Assembly: GCA_033065855.1 (NCBI GenBank)
Contig: JAVXUO010001186.1
Coordinates: 62,001-126,000, forward strand
Origin: Escallonia rubra
Lineage: Eukaryota; Streptophyta; Magnoliopsida; Escalloniales; Escalloniaceae
Reading direction: 5' to 3'
Length of the DNA stretch: 64,000 nt
Shown: positions 23,207 to 34,640 of the stretch, piece by piece
Layout of the letters: the number at the start of each line of letters is the position of its first letter
How positions within the stretch are numbered: the stretch's first letter is position 1
The notes under the pieces: model-generated
What the model was told of the DNA's origin: nothing
Databases searched by the model: none
The model's input: the letters and a program-made list of their open reading frames with translations, nothing else
Position numbers and translations under genes: made by a program

Positions 23207-24619
23207 TAAAACCAATAAAACAACCCTAGAGGGGGGTGAATAGGGTTTTTGAAAGTTAATGGGGAATTTAAACTAAGCACAAACATAAATCGCAATCAAG
23301 CCAAGTAATACTTCAATGAAGATGCTAACCAAACAATCTCAAACAATTAAAAAGCAATAAGTAAAGAGATTGAGTTAGAGATACTTGACAAAGAGATTTC
23401 AATGGTTCGGCTTGAACTACCCTCAAGCCTGCATCTACCTCTTCAAGGAAGTCTCTTGCAAGAGCACTAGAATCCACTACTAACAATCTTTTTAGGGGGC
23501 AAGATCAAAACCCTTACAACACTTGTTGATATCCCACACCAAGCACAAGCCTTGAATCCACAAATCTCACCCAAGACTTGACAAACCCAAGCCTTGATCA
23601 AAATCCTTTTACAAAGACCAAATGTGTACAAAGAAACCCTCTTGAAAGGAAATGAGTACAAATAAAGCTCTAGTGCAATAGAGAGATGAGAGAATTGATG
23701 ATTTGAAGGATGCTCACTCTCAATCAAAGAATTGCTCACAAAGATGCTCTCTTTAATGATGTAAAATCATGAAGATGAAGAGAGATAAGTTTAATCTATG
23801 AGCCTTGATGTTTCTCTAATGAATGGAGGCTTAGAATGTGGTTTCCATGGTGTATGATGAAGCCCCAAATCATTTATATAGGGAGCAAATGAAATATAGC
23901 CGTTATAGGCATAATATCGCCAAAACTACCATTGCAGTCGACTGTATTCCCAATGCAGTCGACTGGGTTCCCTCTAAAATAGCTGTTGGAGCTGAATTTT
24001 GACCAATGCAGTCGACTGGATTCAAATACAGTCGACTGTATTACACTACTGCCTATCGGCTGCCTCACGGAACCCCCCTCCCTATTTTGGGCATAACTTT
24101 CGATCGGATTGAGGTGTCGTTTTTTGCATTGGAATGATGATTAAATTTTTTATCAAGATATGAAATGATTATCACCAAATTTGTTTTTTAGAAAAGCTGA
24201 GTAAGCTCCAAAGTTCACTCATTTTCAAGAACCGCACTTGTGTGAATGGTTATGAACTCACATGCAATGCACAAGGTGTCCTAAGGTCTTTTTAGGTCGT
24301 AGTAATCAATCCAAGCATAAAACCAAGACTAATTACATAATAATAAAGATCAATCATAATCGATAGTAACTTAGCCTTTGCATTCTTTCTTGCTCTTTGA
24401 CATTGGACTTGATGAAGCTTCCATAGCATGTCCACTATAACTTTAAGCTTCTTTGGCTTTAATCCATCTATCCAAATTCTCAAATATGTCTTCATGAGTG
24501 TGCATATATATATCTACTAAGAATACACTCAAAGCACACATTAGAACATAATCAATGTGTAGTTATCATCAAAACAAGACGTCAGCCGAGGTTATCCAAC
24601 CGTAGGGCTAATACTAACA
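23207..24619 (-). repeat. 5' LTR of the SIRE-like copia element
   Basis: It matches 18873-20309, including the CAGTCGACTG palindromes near 23935-24040. The primer-binding site lies directly left of it at 23190-23206. Confidence 0.85.
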
Positions 24620-27600
24620 ATTGCGTTATTTTCGTAATGCTGTGTAGGATGAAATTGAAGCTGGGCTTCTCAAGTTTTTCGATAAGGATAAATAAGTAAT
24701 GAAGGTGGACAGTGATCTTTTGCCAGAGATGGCGATCTAGATCAACATGGTGTCAGTGGACTATGACCCGATCAACTATTCAAGTGATGAGAAAAGTTCA
24801 GAATGAGACAATTTTAAGGCAAGGAAACTTTTGGAAAAAGAGCATAATCGGGGAAAAAGAGCATAACCAGTATGTCAAAGTTGTGGTTCTTCTAAGGAAT
24901 GGTAAAAAGAATGTGGCAGAAAGAACGGGCGATAGAGAACAAAACCCATTAAAAATGATACAAGAAGGGTATCAAAAAATGAGTTAAGAAGGACAGAATA
25001 ATCACAATCTGACGGGAATGAGCTTTAGACAGTCAAATATGGCTAATCAAGTGATTTACCAGAATAATGTAGGGCCATTTTGGCTCAAAGATGGTGAGAC
25101 CAAGATTTGGACCATTTGATCCAACATATGTGTCCAAAAATTACAAAGGCAAAAATCCCATAACGGGTGAATTGAGAATGATGAGAGAGTATCAAGGAGA
25201 GCCAAGAATGCTGAAGCCCAAAGTGCCACCTGATGATCATTGGCACACAGTCGTCCAAAAGAAGGTTTTATTTTCAAAGACTTATCAAGATTTAAGAAAG
25301 ACGCAAAAAAGAAGGGTGCAAAGGAAATTTGAAGCCATAATGTGAAAAGAGTTGGAAATCAAACAAGCCCAACTCGAGAGAAAAAAATGGATTTGAATGA
25401 GGGAGTCAGAGTGTCAAAACACGGTTGGAGTCGCATAGAGGAGGCAATTCTCCAGGAAATAATCGCGAATGGGAGATTCTAGCAGCTTAAGGAATTATCG
25501 ATTGGCAAAGAAGCAAAGATAAATATCCCCAATAAAAAACAAGATAAAAAGGAAAGAAGAGTGCTTTTCGAAGACAAAAAGATGGAAGCAAAAAGGAAGT
25601 TTGTTCTTCGGAGAGCATGAGGTAAATATCGATTGCAACATAGTGTTCATTCTCCCTCTTAAGTTCAAGGCAAAAGAAAAGCAATCATTTCAAAACAAGG
25701 AAGAAGGAAGATGTAAAAGATGATAAGACTCCAACACCAAATAGTTTTGCACTCTTGAAGACGGATGACACACTAGATGAGGTAAGCCAGAATTATTCTA
25801 ATAAAGGTATTATAATCGATCGTGGAAATCGGATCATATTGACTAGACCAAACCATCAAAGAACAAAGCATTTGAAACCTTTGTTTATTTCCACATTAAT
25901 GGATGGCCAGCCAGTGGCTAGAGTCCTGGCCAATAATGGTGCTGCAATAAACATTTTACCTACTAGAATGTTGAAAAGGCTATGCAAAGATGAAAGGGAT
26001 TAAATTCCATTAGAAGTCATGGTATGTAACTTTGCTGGAGGTGTTTCAAAACCAAAGGGTGTAGTCCCAATAGAACTTACAGTCGAAAAAAAGACAAAAA
26101 TTTCTCCATTCTTTGTAATTGATTCTTCTTCGAGCATTAATGCTTTGCTCGGAAGAAATTGGATACATTTCAATGGTTGTATTCCATCTTCCCTTCACCA
26201 GGTTCTAATATTTTGAAGAGAGGAAAATGATGAGAAAAAAGTAGCCAAGCTGGTTTGGGATGATGATAAGCCATTCTTAGCAGATTTGAACTGTATTGAA
26301 GCAAAGTTTTATCAACAGGAAATAAAGCCATTAGTTTTGGATGAGGATAGAGTACTGGTGTGTGGTCGAGGTGTCGATTCCATGGTTGGACCTGGCAACG
26401 AAAGGTCTTTGCCAAATAAGTGTGAAAATAATTGTTGATGGATAAACGCGCGCGAAAAGGATGTTATGCGCAATGGAAGCCAAAATATGATTCCATAGCT
26501 GATAGCTGGAATAATGAAGAGAATGCCAAAAGATGGGAAACAGAGCCGACAACGGCCGAAGACTTAGATAAGGCAAAAGAAGGACAAGAGGAAGTGGAAA
26601 AGACTCTCAAAAGGTTAATGATTTATGCCATGGAAAAGGGATTGAAAAAATTGTCTCCTATCGATTGGGCAGAATGTGTAGAGGACGATGAAAGAGACTG
26701 ATGGGATGGAGTTCGATTGCAAGATCTCAACTTGGCGCCAGCCAAGTTAGACGATTTGAAGATAAAAACATGATCCGTTAATAGAAGTGAACTTAGGAAC
26801 AAAGGATGATCCACGACCTATTTATGTTAGTGCTCAATTGTCGAACGGGATTAATGAACAAATTATCGAGTTGGTCAGGAATTACAAAGACTGCTTTGCA
26901 TGGAATTATGAGGAGATGCCCGGCTTAGACAGAAAATTGGTGGAACATAGGTTGCTAATCAATCAAAGGTTCAAGCCATTTATACAGGCTCCTAGGAAGA
27001 TGTCAAGTGAGGTAACATTGTTGGTTAAAGAGGAAATCGAGCAACTGATCAAGGCAAAGTTCATTCGGCCAGCCAGGTATGTTGAATGGATCTCTAACAT
27101 TGTTCGTGTATTAAAGAAAAATGGTAAATTAAGAGTATGCATCAATTTTAGAAACTTAAATACTGATACTCCTAAAGACCAATATGCCATGCCTATCGTT
27201 TGTTGGTTCAGCATCTAAACATACTATCATGTCATTCATGGATGGAAATGCTGGGTATATTCAATTTTTTTTATCAAAGATGAAGATGTTCATAAAACAA
27301 CATTTAGATGTCCTGGTGCAATTGGGACATTTGAATGGATAGTAATGCCTTTTGATTTAAAAAATGCTGGGGCCACGTATCAAAGGGCAATGAATTTGAT
27401 CTTTCACGATATGATTGACAAATTTTTAGAGGTAGATGTTAATGATGTGGTTGTTAAATCAGATGATCATCAAGAACATATCCAACATTTAGAAAACGCC
27501 TTCATGAGAATGAGAAAACACAGTTTAAAAATGAACCCTTTGAAGTGTGCTTTTGAAGTTTCTGCAAGGAATTTTTTGGGATTTCTAGTTCACCATAAGG

Positions 27601-27860
27601 GAATCGAATTGATAAAAACAAAGCAAAAGCCATTATAAATGCCAAACCTCCTTCGAATAAGAAATAACTCTAGAGTTTTTTAGGCCAGGTTAATTTCTTA
27701 CGCCGATTCATTGCTAACTTAGCAGGAAAAACAAAAGCGTTCTCAGCTTTGTTAGGGTTAAAAGGAGATATTGAATATCGGTGGGAAGCAGAACATCAGC
27801 AAGCTTTTTAGTCGATAAAAGAGTATCTGGCCAAACCTCCTGTCTTAAACGAAAATATTA
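24620..27860 (+). pseudogene. Gag remainder and pol of the Tat-type gypsy element
   Basis: Protease shows ARVLANNGAAINILPT near 25918-25965. Reverse transcriptase shows WNYEEMPGLDRKLVEH, FIQAPRKM, VRVLKKNGKLRVCINFRNLN, MPFDLKNAGATYQRAMN and VNDVVVKS. The start of RNase H follows (FRQFIANLAGK-like text near 27700). These are the pieces of a Tat-lineage polyprotein. The region is old and broken in many places. Confidence 0.75.
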
Positions 27861-27929
27861 TTTATAAGACAAAAGATCAAACAACAAGGGCAGTTTGAAT
27901 ATCCTTCAATTGGTTTTCTGCTCTAGAGA

Positions 27930-30900
27930 TTATCTGGTCAGTGAAGGCAAGTTGGGAATAAGCCTGAGCTCATTTTTTTCAGAGGTTCTTCCATGGCTGT
28001 AGCTAAATTGACAGCCTCTTGATAAACTGTAGTTTGTCGTTCAAGCAGACCTTGTTCCTTTTTATTCGGGGCAGCCATTCTTATCTCCAGTTCTCTCTTC
28101 TTGGCCTCAATCTCCTCAATATCCTTAGAAATTTGTAGGCTGACTTGATGCCTTTCTTTAATTTTTGCATTCAGAGCGTCAATGTCTTTATCCATCACTT
28201 GGACATTTGATTTGATACCCATACCTTGCTTCCAAGAAGAGGATATAAGCAAAATTTGAAACTTCAAAGTAGAAATCTATTCTGACTGGATATTGTTCAG
28301 TGCATATGCGTTATCGGCAAGAGTTTCAATCAAGTCATTTATCTTCGACAAAGCATCCTCGTTGGCCAAGACATCATAAAGACGATGGGTAAGTAAACTT
28401 TTGAAAACATCAAGGATTGCAGCCACATCAACATTTGAAGTTGAAGTCGATGTCCCTATTGAAGGCCAAGAGAAGGCATTGATCGCCTTTTGAAGTTGTT
28501 GAAACTTTTGATTGATGTCCTAAAAAAATAGGCACGCAGGAGCTTGCTTGTTGAGCAATCGGAATGCATGTAACTCCTATCTGAATGATCGACGGGGAAC
28601 TAAAGCCAATTGGAACAGTTGATGATTCGGGCATTAAAGAAATAACAGTGGTATGTATAGATGGTGTAGGAGTGGGTGCTGAGTCTTTAACTGGACTTGC
28701 AACAACAGGATAATTAATTTCAGTTGGAAGACAAGTTTCAGAAGTAGGAGAAACAATCGGTGAAACATTGCCCGATCGATTAGAATGATGGTTACTGGAA
28801 TCTTCATTAGAATCGTCCTCACCTTGGATGCCTCATGATCCAGTACTTTGCTGTATAAAACAGAACAAGGTATGAGTTGTCTATAATAACACAAAACAAA
28901 AGTTTAAGAACCACAAACCTGTTGAGGTTAGGACACCGATTGATGGGTGGCCGCAATTTGAGGACCCTCACCACCGATAGCCTATGTGTGATTTGGTTCA
29001 TTAGCAGGATTACTAGAAGAAACATTGTCATTTGAAGGGCTGCCCTCCTTACTGGTACTTTCCTGGGTCAAATCGATGGTGATATCACCTAAATCCTAAT
29101 AAGATGGGTAAGAAATATAATAGGGCAATGTACACAGAATTCGATAAAATGAGAAATTTACCTTTAGCGACATGGTCCTTGAGCTAGAACGAGTCTTGCG
29201 TGCTATACTTTTCCTTCAAGTGGCTTTGGGCTTAGTCGTACTTGTGCCAACCTGAGTAGTTAAAGAACCCTCGTGCTGATCAACCGGCGCAATAAAGGTC
29301 TCCTTATCTTTCTCGGGTACTCCACTTGGAGCAGCAGAGGCTCCTATCTCAGTAGCCAACATTTTGGTCGGCCTAACACTTTCTTTAGCTGGATAAAGCA
29401 AATTCATAATCAGAACCTTTCGAAAGGTCGTTATCAACATGATATACAATAGCAAAAGGTTCTTACCTGGGTTCAAGGATGACAGAAAATCGATGAGAGC
29501 TGAAGTAGTCCGAGCAGGAGGAATAATGTTTAAAGGTGCGATCGATATCAGCTCGTTTAATTGAAAGGTAGGGGAAAAGTCATCAGAGACTTACTCTGGT
29601 CGCTCTTTGCTCTCTCAAATTTATTTTTTCTTGTGAATAAGAGCCACATCATCTTATTCGTTGTCCTCTTCCATTTCTTCAATCTTTTCCTCTGTTGACA
29701 TTTCTTTGGAAGAATCATCTGATTCTCCATCGATATCGGATTCTTCTAGAGAAGATTCAACAACAGGTTCTTTCCCTTTTCTTGCCTTGCACTTGTCGAG
29801 AAGGCTCTTCAGAAAGGGATTGGCTTCTCTTTTGAGGAATGATAGGGTGGCTGCTGTCTCCTATACCAATAGAACCAAAACATTGTAAATGAGTTAATAC
29901 TAGCAATCAAAATGGTATTAAAACTAGGGTACCTGGTCGATGTGAGCTGTCCGGAGCAAGACAACCCATGCAGTCGACATACTTAATGCCATCGTATAGT
30001 TTGGTACCACAAGTCAAAAGGACGAACCGATCCAGCAGTACGAATTACAAAATTGGACATACTGTCCATCGATCGGTCTACAACTTTATCTATCGTCCTA
30101 ATATGGTTTTTTTTACTCTCCATATTCTTTCTTTGGCTTCTAGAAAAACCATTATCGATGAACAAAGGGGATGGAATTCCTTGTACCAATCCAAATTTTT
30201 GACCAAACTGAGAGGGAGTATATCGCTCATAGCTACAGACTCCCGATGGTGAGCTCGTGATTTGACCATCCACATGAATAAATCATCCACAAAGAAAATT
30301 GGCTCATACCCTTCAGAAAAAATCTTGAAACTCCATATACATCCCTTCATCTATATGAGTATGAAGGGTTCTAAACCAAGCAGGTCCGATATCTCTAGCA
30401 AGGAACGGATGTGAATGTTTGAGATGGGTAAAATCAAATAAGAAAGAAAAACAAGATATGAATGAATGAAGCTTGATTTCGTCCAGAGAAGACGATGTCT
30501 GTAGGTTAAGAAAGAGGTACCAGGCTGAACATGAATAAAAGGAGCAAACTCAGGGAAATAGGCTTGCAACCACAATTGGACCAACCAGAAAGGACCACCA
30601 ATACTCCAATGAATCTTCTTACCTAATGTAGTAGACATCGGTCTATACAAACTACCTAACAACAAAGGTGTGAGTGCATATTCCCTATCGTGAGCTAAGC
30701 TAATAACTAAATTCATATATTCTTTGGTTAAAGAAAGGCTCGATCCACAAAAAACATTTCGGGATAGCCACATCCAAAGAAAAATAGCTAGCTCTTTCAA
30801 ATCGGGAGAAGTATTAGCATGTTTGGACCTCGATTTGATGAAATATCTCCCAAAAGTTTCAGAGTTCTTTGAAGAAGAGAGAACAAGAGATAAACTAGAG

Positions 30901-31380
30901 TAGGGTTATGGTTGGTCAAAGTATTGGCATGATTACCAATCGGTAAAAGGCCCGTTAGGGCACATACGTAAAAAATGGTGGGGGCCATCATCTTAGTCCT
31001 CAACATAAAGGCATTATAGTAATCGACCAGAAACAAAAAGAGGAGGATAAAAGACATCAATCTAGCTTAGGAAGATCTTTGGACATATAGATTAATTCAT
31101 AAATACCTTGTCGCCTCCATTGATTGGCAAAAGAATTTGACAAACGGTCAACCCAGGAAGCCCAGATTCGTGCCATCCAATTCAAAAAGGGCAAACTGAG
31201 TAACAAATTCTCTGAATCATCAATTGGATATCTTTTTAAAGGTTGAGGCCTAACCCTAAAAGAAGGACCCAAAAATATGGTGGCTGATACATGATAAATG
31301 GTACTCTGGTCCTGAAGGAATCCCTTGCACCAGTTGCATATAATCTCCCTGTGGAGACATACTTTGATAGTTTGCACCGT
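27930..31380 (-). pseudogene. Antisense plant-mobile-domain gene of the Tat-type element
   Basis: Read on the minus strand, 31380-30350 has the parts of the plant mobile domain (PMD, aminotransferase-like family): WASWVDRLS, QGIYELIYMS, MMAPTIFYVCALTGLLPIG, RNVFCGSSL, ALTPLLLGSLYR and GGPFWLVQLWLQAYFPEFAP. After it, 30300-27930 encodes low-complexity sequence and a coiled-coil region (IDALNAKIKERHQVSLQIS). PMD proteins are found both as host genes (MAIN and MAIL, which act in silencing and genome stability) and in transposons. An antisense extra frame at this place is known in Tat elements. It is broken in several places. Confidence 0.7.
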
Positions 31381-31491
31381 TGTAATGATGTATTTTCAAA
31401 TTTCTTATGCTTATAATGTAATCTCATTGTGTGTCAATCCTGGGTTTTGTATACAAAAATGACAACAACTGCGTTTATGTTAAGATTATTG
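31381..31491. other. Junction between the Tat-type element and F-box block B
   Basis: AT-rich DNA with no recognised LTR. The match to the upstream flank of the F-box gene begins near 31492. Confidence 0.4.
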
Positions 31492-31658
31492 GGCGATAAA
31501 TGACATTGGTTGGTGCCATAGAGGATGGTCTCGAGCATAATTTGCATTAGTTGCCCCGGTTTCTATATGATTTCTAACAATTGTCGTTGTTGCATGTCTA
31601 TCCTTATTCCCCCGTTCAACAACTCTGATATTATACACGGACAATTTGCTGAGATTAA

Positions 31659-32260
31659 ATGGCGAGTAGGAATTTGCCTGAAGATGTGGTTAGAGAAATT
31701 CTCGTGATGCTTTTCGTGAAGTCCTTGTTGAGACACATGTCTGTTTGTATGAGTGTGTATACGTTTATAACAAAGCCTAGTTTCACAACTGCACACCTTA
31801 ATTGCGACGCTGCTCTGGAAAAAAAAAAAGAAACCATTGTATTTTGATCAAGCGTTTTCTAAAAGAAAGTAACAAAAAGTGTCATGTCCTTCCTTAGCGA
31901 CGAAATTACCAGTGATGATCATGGCCCACCAACAGAGATCATCATACCACACTCCAACTTTTTACAGATGGGGTCCTTGCAATGGCGTAGTATGTCTTAC
32001 GAATCACCGTCATGATATCTTATGCAATTCTTCAATCAGGGTCTTCAAGGTCCTTCCTGCTCTTTCATTTAACTATCCCCAGGGTTTGTTTTCTGGAACG
32101 ACTGGTGTAGGATTTGGCTTTCATCCACTCTCTAGCGAATATAAGGTTATTAGAGTTGCAAAATTCTACAAAGATGATGAAAGCGGGGCTATACCGATTT
32201 TTTTCTATTTATGTTAAAATTTATGACCTGAGTACCAACTCTTGGAGACTAATAGATGCA
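31659..32260 (+). pseudogene. Decayed SLF-like F-box gene, 5' half only
   Basis: Flank and coding DNA match 3770-4540. The ATG at 31659 opens MASRNLPEDVVREILVMLFVKSLLR followed by MSVCMSVYTFITKPSF: the F-box, with Lys-Ser-Trp of the other copy changed to Met-Ser-Val. The frame is lost after an A11 run near 31819-31829 and reappears further on as GPCNGVVCL, FKVLPALSFNYPQGLF and EYKVIRVAKF. A further frame change follows near 32200 before YDLSTNSWR. Homology stops at 32260: the last 60% of the gene is absent and is joined to its own downstream flank by a 15-bp inverted repeat (see 32250-32283). It is a host pseudogene. Confidence 0.88.
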
Positions 32261-32283
32261 GTTGTGCCCAACTGCATCTATTA
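32250..32283. repeat. Perfect 15-bp palindrome at a deletion joint
   Basis: TAATAGATGCAGTTG, a TGCC spacer, then the exact reverse complement. The left half is F-box coding sequence present in the other copy. The right half is not, so it looks like a snap-back copy made during repair of the break that removed the rest of the gene. Confidence 0.8.
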
Positions 32284-32313
32284 CTATAATGTTTGTTGGC
32301 TTAGATTTTTCAA

Positions 32314-32971
32314 GAGTAAAATACGTTGACCTCCCTTGAGGTTTTGGTTTGTTACACGTGGATCCCTCCCAGTTGTGAAAATTACACCGCACTCCACTAT
32401 TTTAAATTTTCACTAACAAAGAACCCCCAACGTTACTTTGCAATTAAAACATATACCATGTATGCCTTCAAGACAAAAAATTATCAAAGCACCACTAATA
32501 GATAGTGAAGTACGTGCCTCCTAGAAATGCACAAGCCTTGCAAATCTTTGAAGGAATCTTGCCAGACGTTTTTTAATGCCTTCATACCAGGATTGACCCT
32601 AAGTTAAGAACCAAATCTCTGGGCTATCCACCTAGGATTAGCATATTTGTGAATCAATTTGTTTAAGTTTTTGAAGGCATTGAAAAACGTCTGGCAATAT
32701 TCTTTGAGATATTTGCGGGGCTGGCGCATTTCTAGGAACCAAGAGTTCAAGATATGTTATTGGCGCGTTGATAATCTTTTTGTCTTTAGGGCGTACAAGG
32801 TATATTGGAGTAATATTTTACTAACATCATCACTGTTTTAACGGCAAATTAACTTTAAGGGGGTCTTTGTTAGTAAAAATTTAAAATAGGGAAGCACGGT
32901 GTAATTTTTAAAATTAGAAGGGATCCACGTATAAGAAACCAAAACCTCAGGGAGGTCAGTTTACTTTACTC
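32314..32971. mobile_element. Foldback DNA transposon, MULE-like, 658 bp
   Basis: Both ends begin GAGTAAA and the arms are inverted copies over most of the element, including GACCTCCCT.GAGGTTTTGG near the ends and GCCAGACGTTTTT.AATGCCTTCA near the centre (arms 32314-32605 and 32660-32971). It is flanked by a 9-bp duplication ATTTTTCAA / ATTTTTGAA (32305-32313 and 32972-32980), the size typical of Mutator-like elements. The other F-box block has the uninterrupted site (TTAGATTTTTTAATTGCC at 5407-5424). It has no coding capacity. Confidence 0.88.
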
Positions 32972-32980
32972 ATTTTTGAA

Positions 32981-33640
32981 TTGCCTTAGGTAAGCAGAAT
33001 AACTTACTGGCAAGAATAAGGCCTGTAGAGTTTCCATTATTTGTTACTCTAAGTTTGATACAAAGACTATTCTTCAATGAACCTTTGTTAAACAACCTTT
33101 CTCTTGGCTGCAACTATGCAATTCCAATCCAGGCTAAATTAACTTTTTTTCTGATGAAAAGATGTAAATTTTAACCCAAAAAAGGTGTAAATTTAGCCTA
33201 GTCTTAATATCAAAGGATATATGAGTTTGCCGCGTACAATTCCACATGAGGTGACACAACCACAACATTGACAAAAGTCAAATGCTTTGGCTTAGAGCTA
33301 ACATTTACAGTACCCTCTCAAAATTTTCATCTTTCTCCTTGAAATAAAGATAAATCTTCTAGTTAATTAGGATCCAAAGATGATTTTGAATTGACATGCT
33401 AATGACACCTTATAGAAAAAAATTATCGCTATATGTCAAAATTCCTCCGACATTTTTTAGTGACAATTTCTTGTACAAAGGGGTTGAAGCAAAAATAAAC
33501 TTCTCCGCTATATTTAGGAGGTGTTCGTTTTCATATTTCCTTACTAGACTTTTTAGTGACAATTTCTTGTACAAAGGGGTTGAAGCAAAAATAAACTTCT
33601 CCGCTATATTTATGCATTTGAAGGTCAATGAATGATAGTC
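32981..33640. repeat. Downstream flank of F-box block B, with hAT empty site
   Basis: It matches the flank of the F-box gene at 5420-5614 and 7047-7340. CAACATTGACAAAAGTC at 33263-33279 is the site that is occupied by the hAT element in block A. Confidence 0.85.
33454..33612. repeat. 63-bp direct duplication
   Basis: Two nearly identical 63-bp units (33454-33516 and 33550-33612, starting TTTTTAGTGACAATTTC) have a 96-bp period. Block A has a single related unit near 7200, so this duplication is local to block B. Confidence 0.9.
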
Positions 33641-33965
33641 CACGTTTATACTTTTTATTCATGTACACATACTACTTTAGGATAGGTTGAAGTGCAGTTT
33701 AAGCGGATAAGCGTACATCCGAAAGACTTCAGAACGGGGGTTCATTCACAATCATAATTGCAATGTTTATTATAGTTAAAAACTCCAAAGCAGAAATAAA
33801 CACCCTGTTGTTTCATAAATGATGGCCTATTTAACATTTTCAGTTATTCAGTAACTGGTGTATATCTAATTATATTCCTGTAGCAGTTCCAGTTCTGCAA
33901 ACATATTTTTGTCAGTATAGGAGGAGGGCTTCATGAGATCGGGAACTAGGTGAGGATACCACATT
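33641..33965. other. Intergenic DNA
   Basis: No gene, repeat end or element is recognised in this 325-bp stretch. Confidence 0.4.
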
Positions 33966-34560
33966 TTAACACCAACATGGGATGCAAGAATCAAGGTTAA
34001 GGGGGGTGTGTTGAGAGTTAATCTTGATTTAATGAATTGGGACACTAGATATGGATGAATCAAGACATGCATAAATGAACACAAGATGAATGTATGAGTG
34101 ATTAAAAGAGAAAATGAAAAGTGAAAGGTTAGAGGAGTTATAAGTTATAAATGAGCCTTTTCTATGTAGTAGTATAAATTGGTGCATCCCCTAGTCACTT
34201 TCTAATTAATCCAAGAAAGAGAGTGAATTTTATGAATTGAAGTGTTGATTGAGTAGAGAAAAGTGTAAGAGTGTTCCCCTCTCCACCACCTCATTTTCCA
34301 TAATACTTAAGTATTTCCGCTGTGTCTTTTATATTGTGCCCATCACTTTTTTTTTTTTGGTGCAATATTGTGCCCATCACGCAGCAGTATCTACTACATG
34401 TGTTCCTCTTTTGTTTTGCAGATCTGTGTATTGCTAGGCTTCTCAATGCAACCCTGGTCATTCCTGAGATCCAGTCAACCACAAGCAGCAAAGGAATTGT
34501 GTACCAGGCAATTCTAGGCCACGGTCTAGGTTGATATTATTTCTGTATTATTTACGTATG
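33966..34560. repeat. Duplicated segment, uninterrupted copy
   Basis: This segment matches, in order, 38280-38430, 46825-47025 and 51962-52230, that is, the same DNA before two retroelements split it. Shared text includes GTTGAGAGTTAATCTTGATT, TTTTCTATGTAGTAGTATAA, AGTGTTGATTGAGTAGAGAA, and then the O-fucosyltransferase exon. The part 33966-34310 itself resembles the end of an LTR, but no partner is found. Confidence 0.85.
34422..34550 (+). pseudogene. O-fucosyltransferase gene fragment, copy 1
   Basis: After a good acceptor (TTTTGTTTTGCAG) the exon encodes DLCIARLLNATLVIPEIQST then TSSKGI. (A/V)RLLNATLVIPE is the strongly conserved N-terminal motif of plant O-fucosyltransferase-family proteins (GT65/GT106-type). 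They are Golgi membrane proteins, several of them linked to pectin or cell-wall synthesis. Only this one exon is present here, so it is a relic. The second copy at 52047-52433 keeps a further exon. Confidence 0.75.
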
Positions 34561-34640
34561 TCGCATAGCTCATTGGTATTATTTCTGTATATCGCATAGC
34601 TCATCAATTTACGGCAGCACTAGCAAAAGATGTCAGTATG
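34561..34640. other. Short AT-rich flank
   Basis: Contains a direct repeat of TATTATTTCTGTAT and CGCATAGCTCAT. Nothing else is seen. Confidence 0.4.

Larger units (their letters stand above)
18873..24619 (-). mobile_element. Copia element (SIRE-like), gag only, two LTRs
   Basis: Two related LTRs of about 1.4 kb (18873-20309 and 23207-24619) bracket 2.9 kb. The primer-binding site (AAGTGGTATCAGAGCC on the minus strand) touches the right LTR and a purine tract (AAAAAGGGGGAGATTG on the minus strand) touches the left one, so the element reads on the minus strand. Inside only gag can be recognised, no pol, so it is non-autonomous or internally reduced. It sits in the gag of the Tat-type element. 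LTR divergence of several percent suggests an intermediate age. Confidence 0.85.
17900..31480 (+). mobile_element. Ty3/gypsy element of Tat type, broken, with antisense PMD gene
   Basis: Gag lies at 18040-18830 and on past a nested insertion from 24620. Protease (around 25870-25960), reverse transcriptase (26790-27640) and the start of RNase H (to about 27860) follow on the plus strand. After that a long gene lies on the minus strand (27930-31380). That layout, with an extra antisense gene between pol and the 3' end, is known for Tat-lineage plant elements such as Grande and RIRE2. No LTRs could be recognised, and the element is old with many breaks. A copia element (18873-24619) is inserted in gag. 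Confidence 0.7.
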
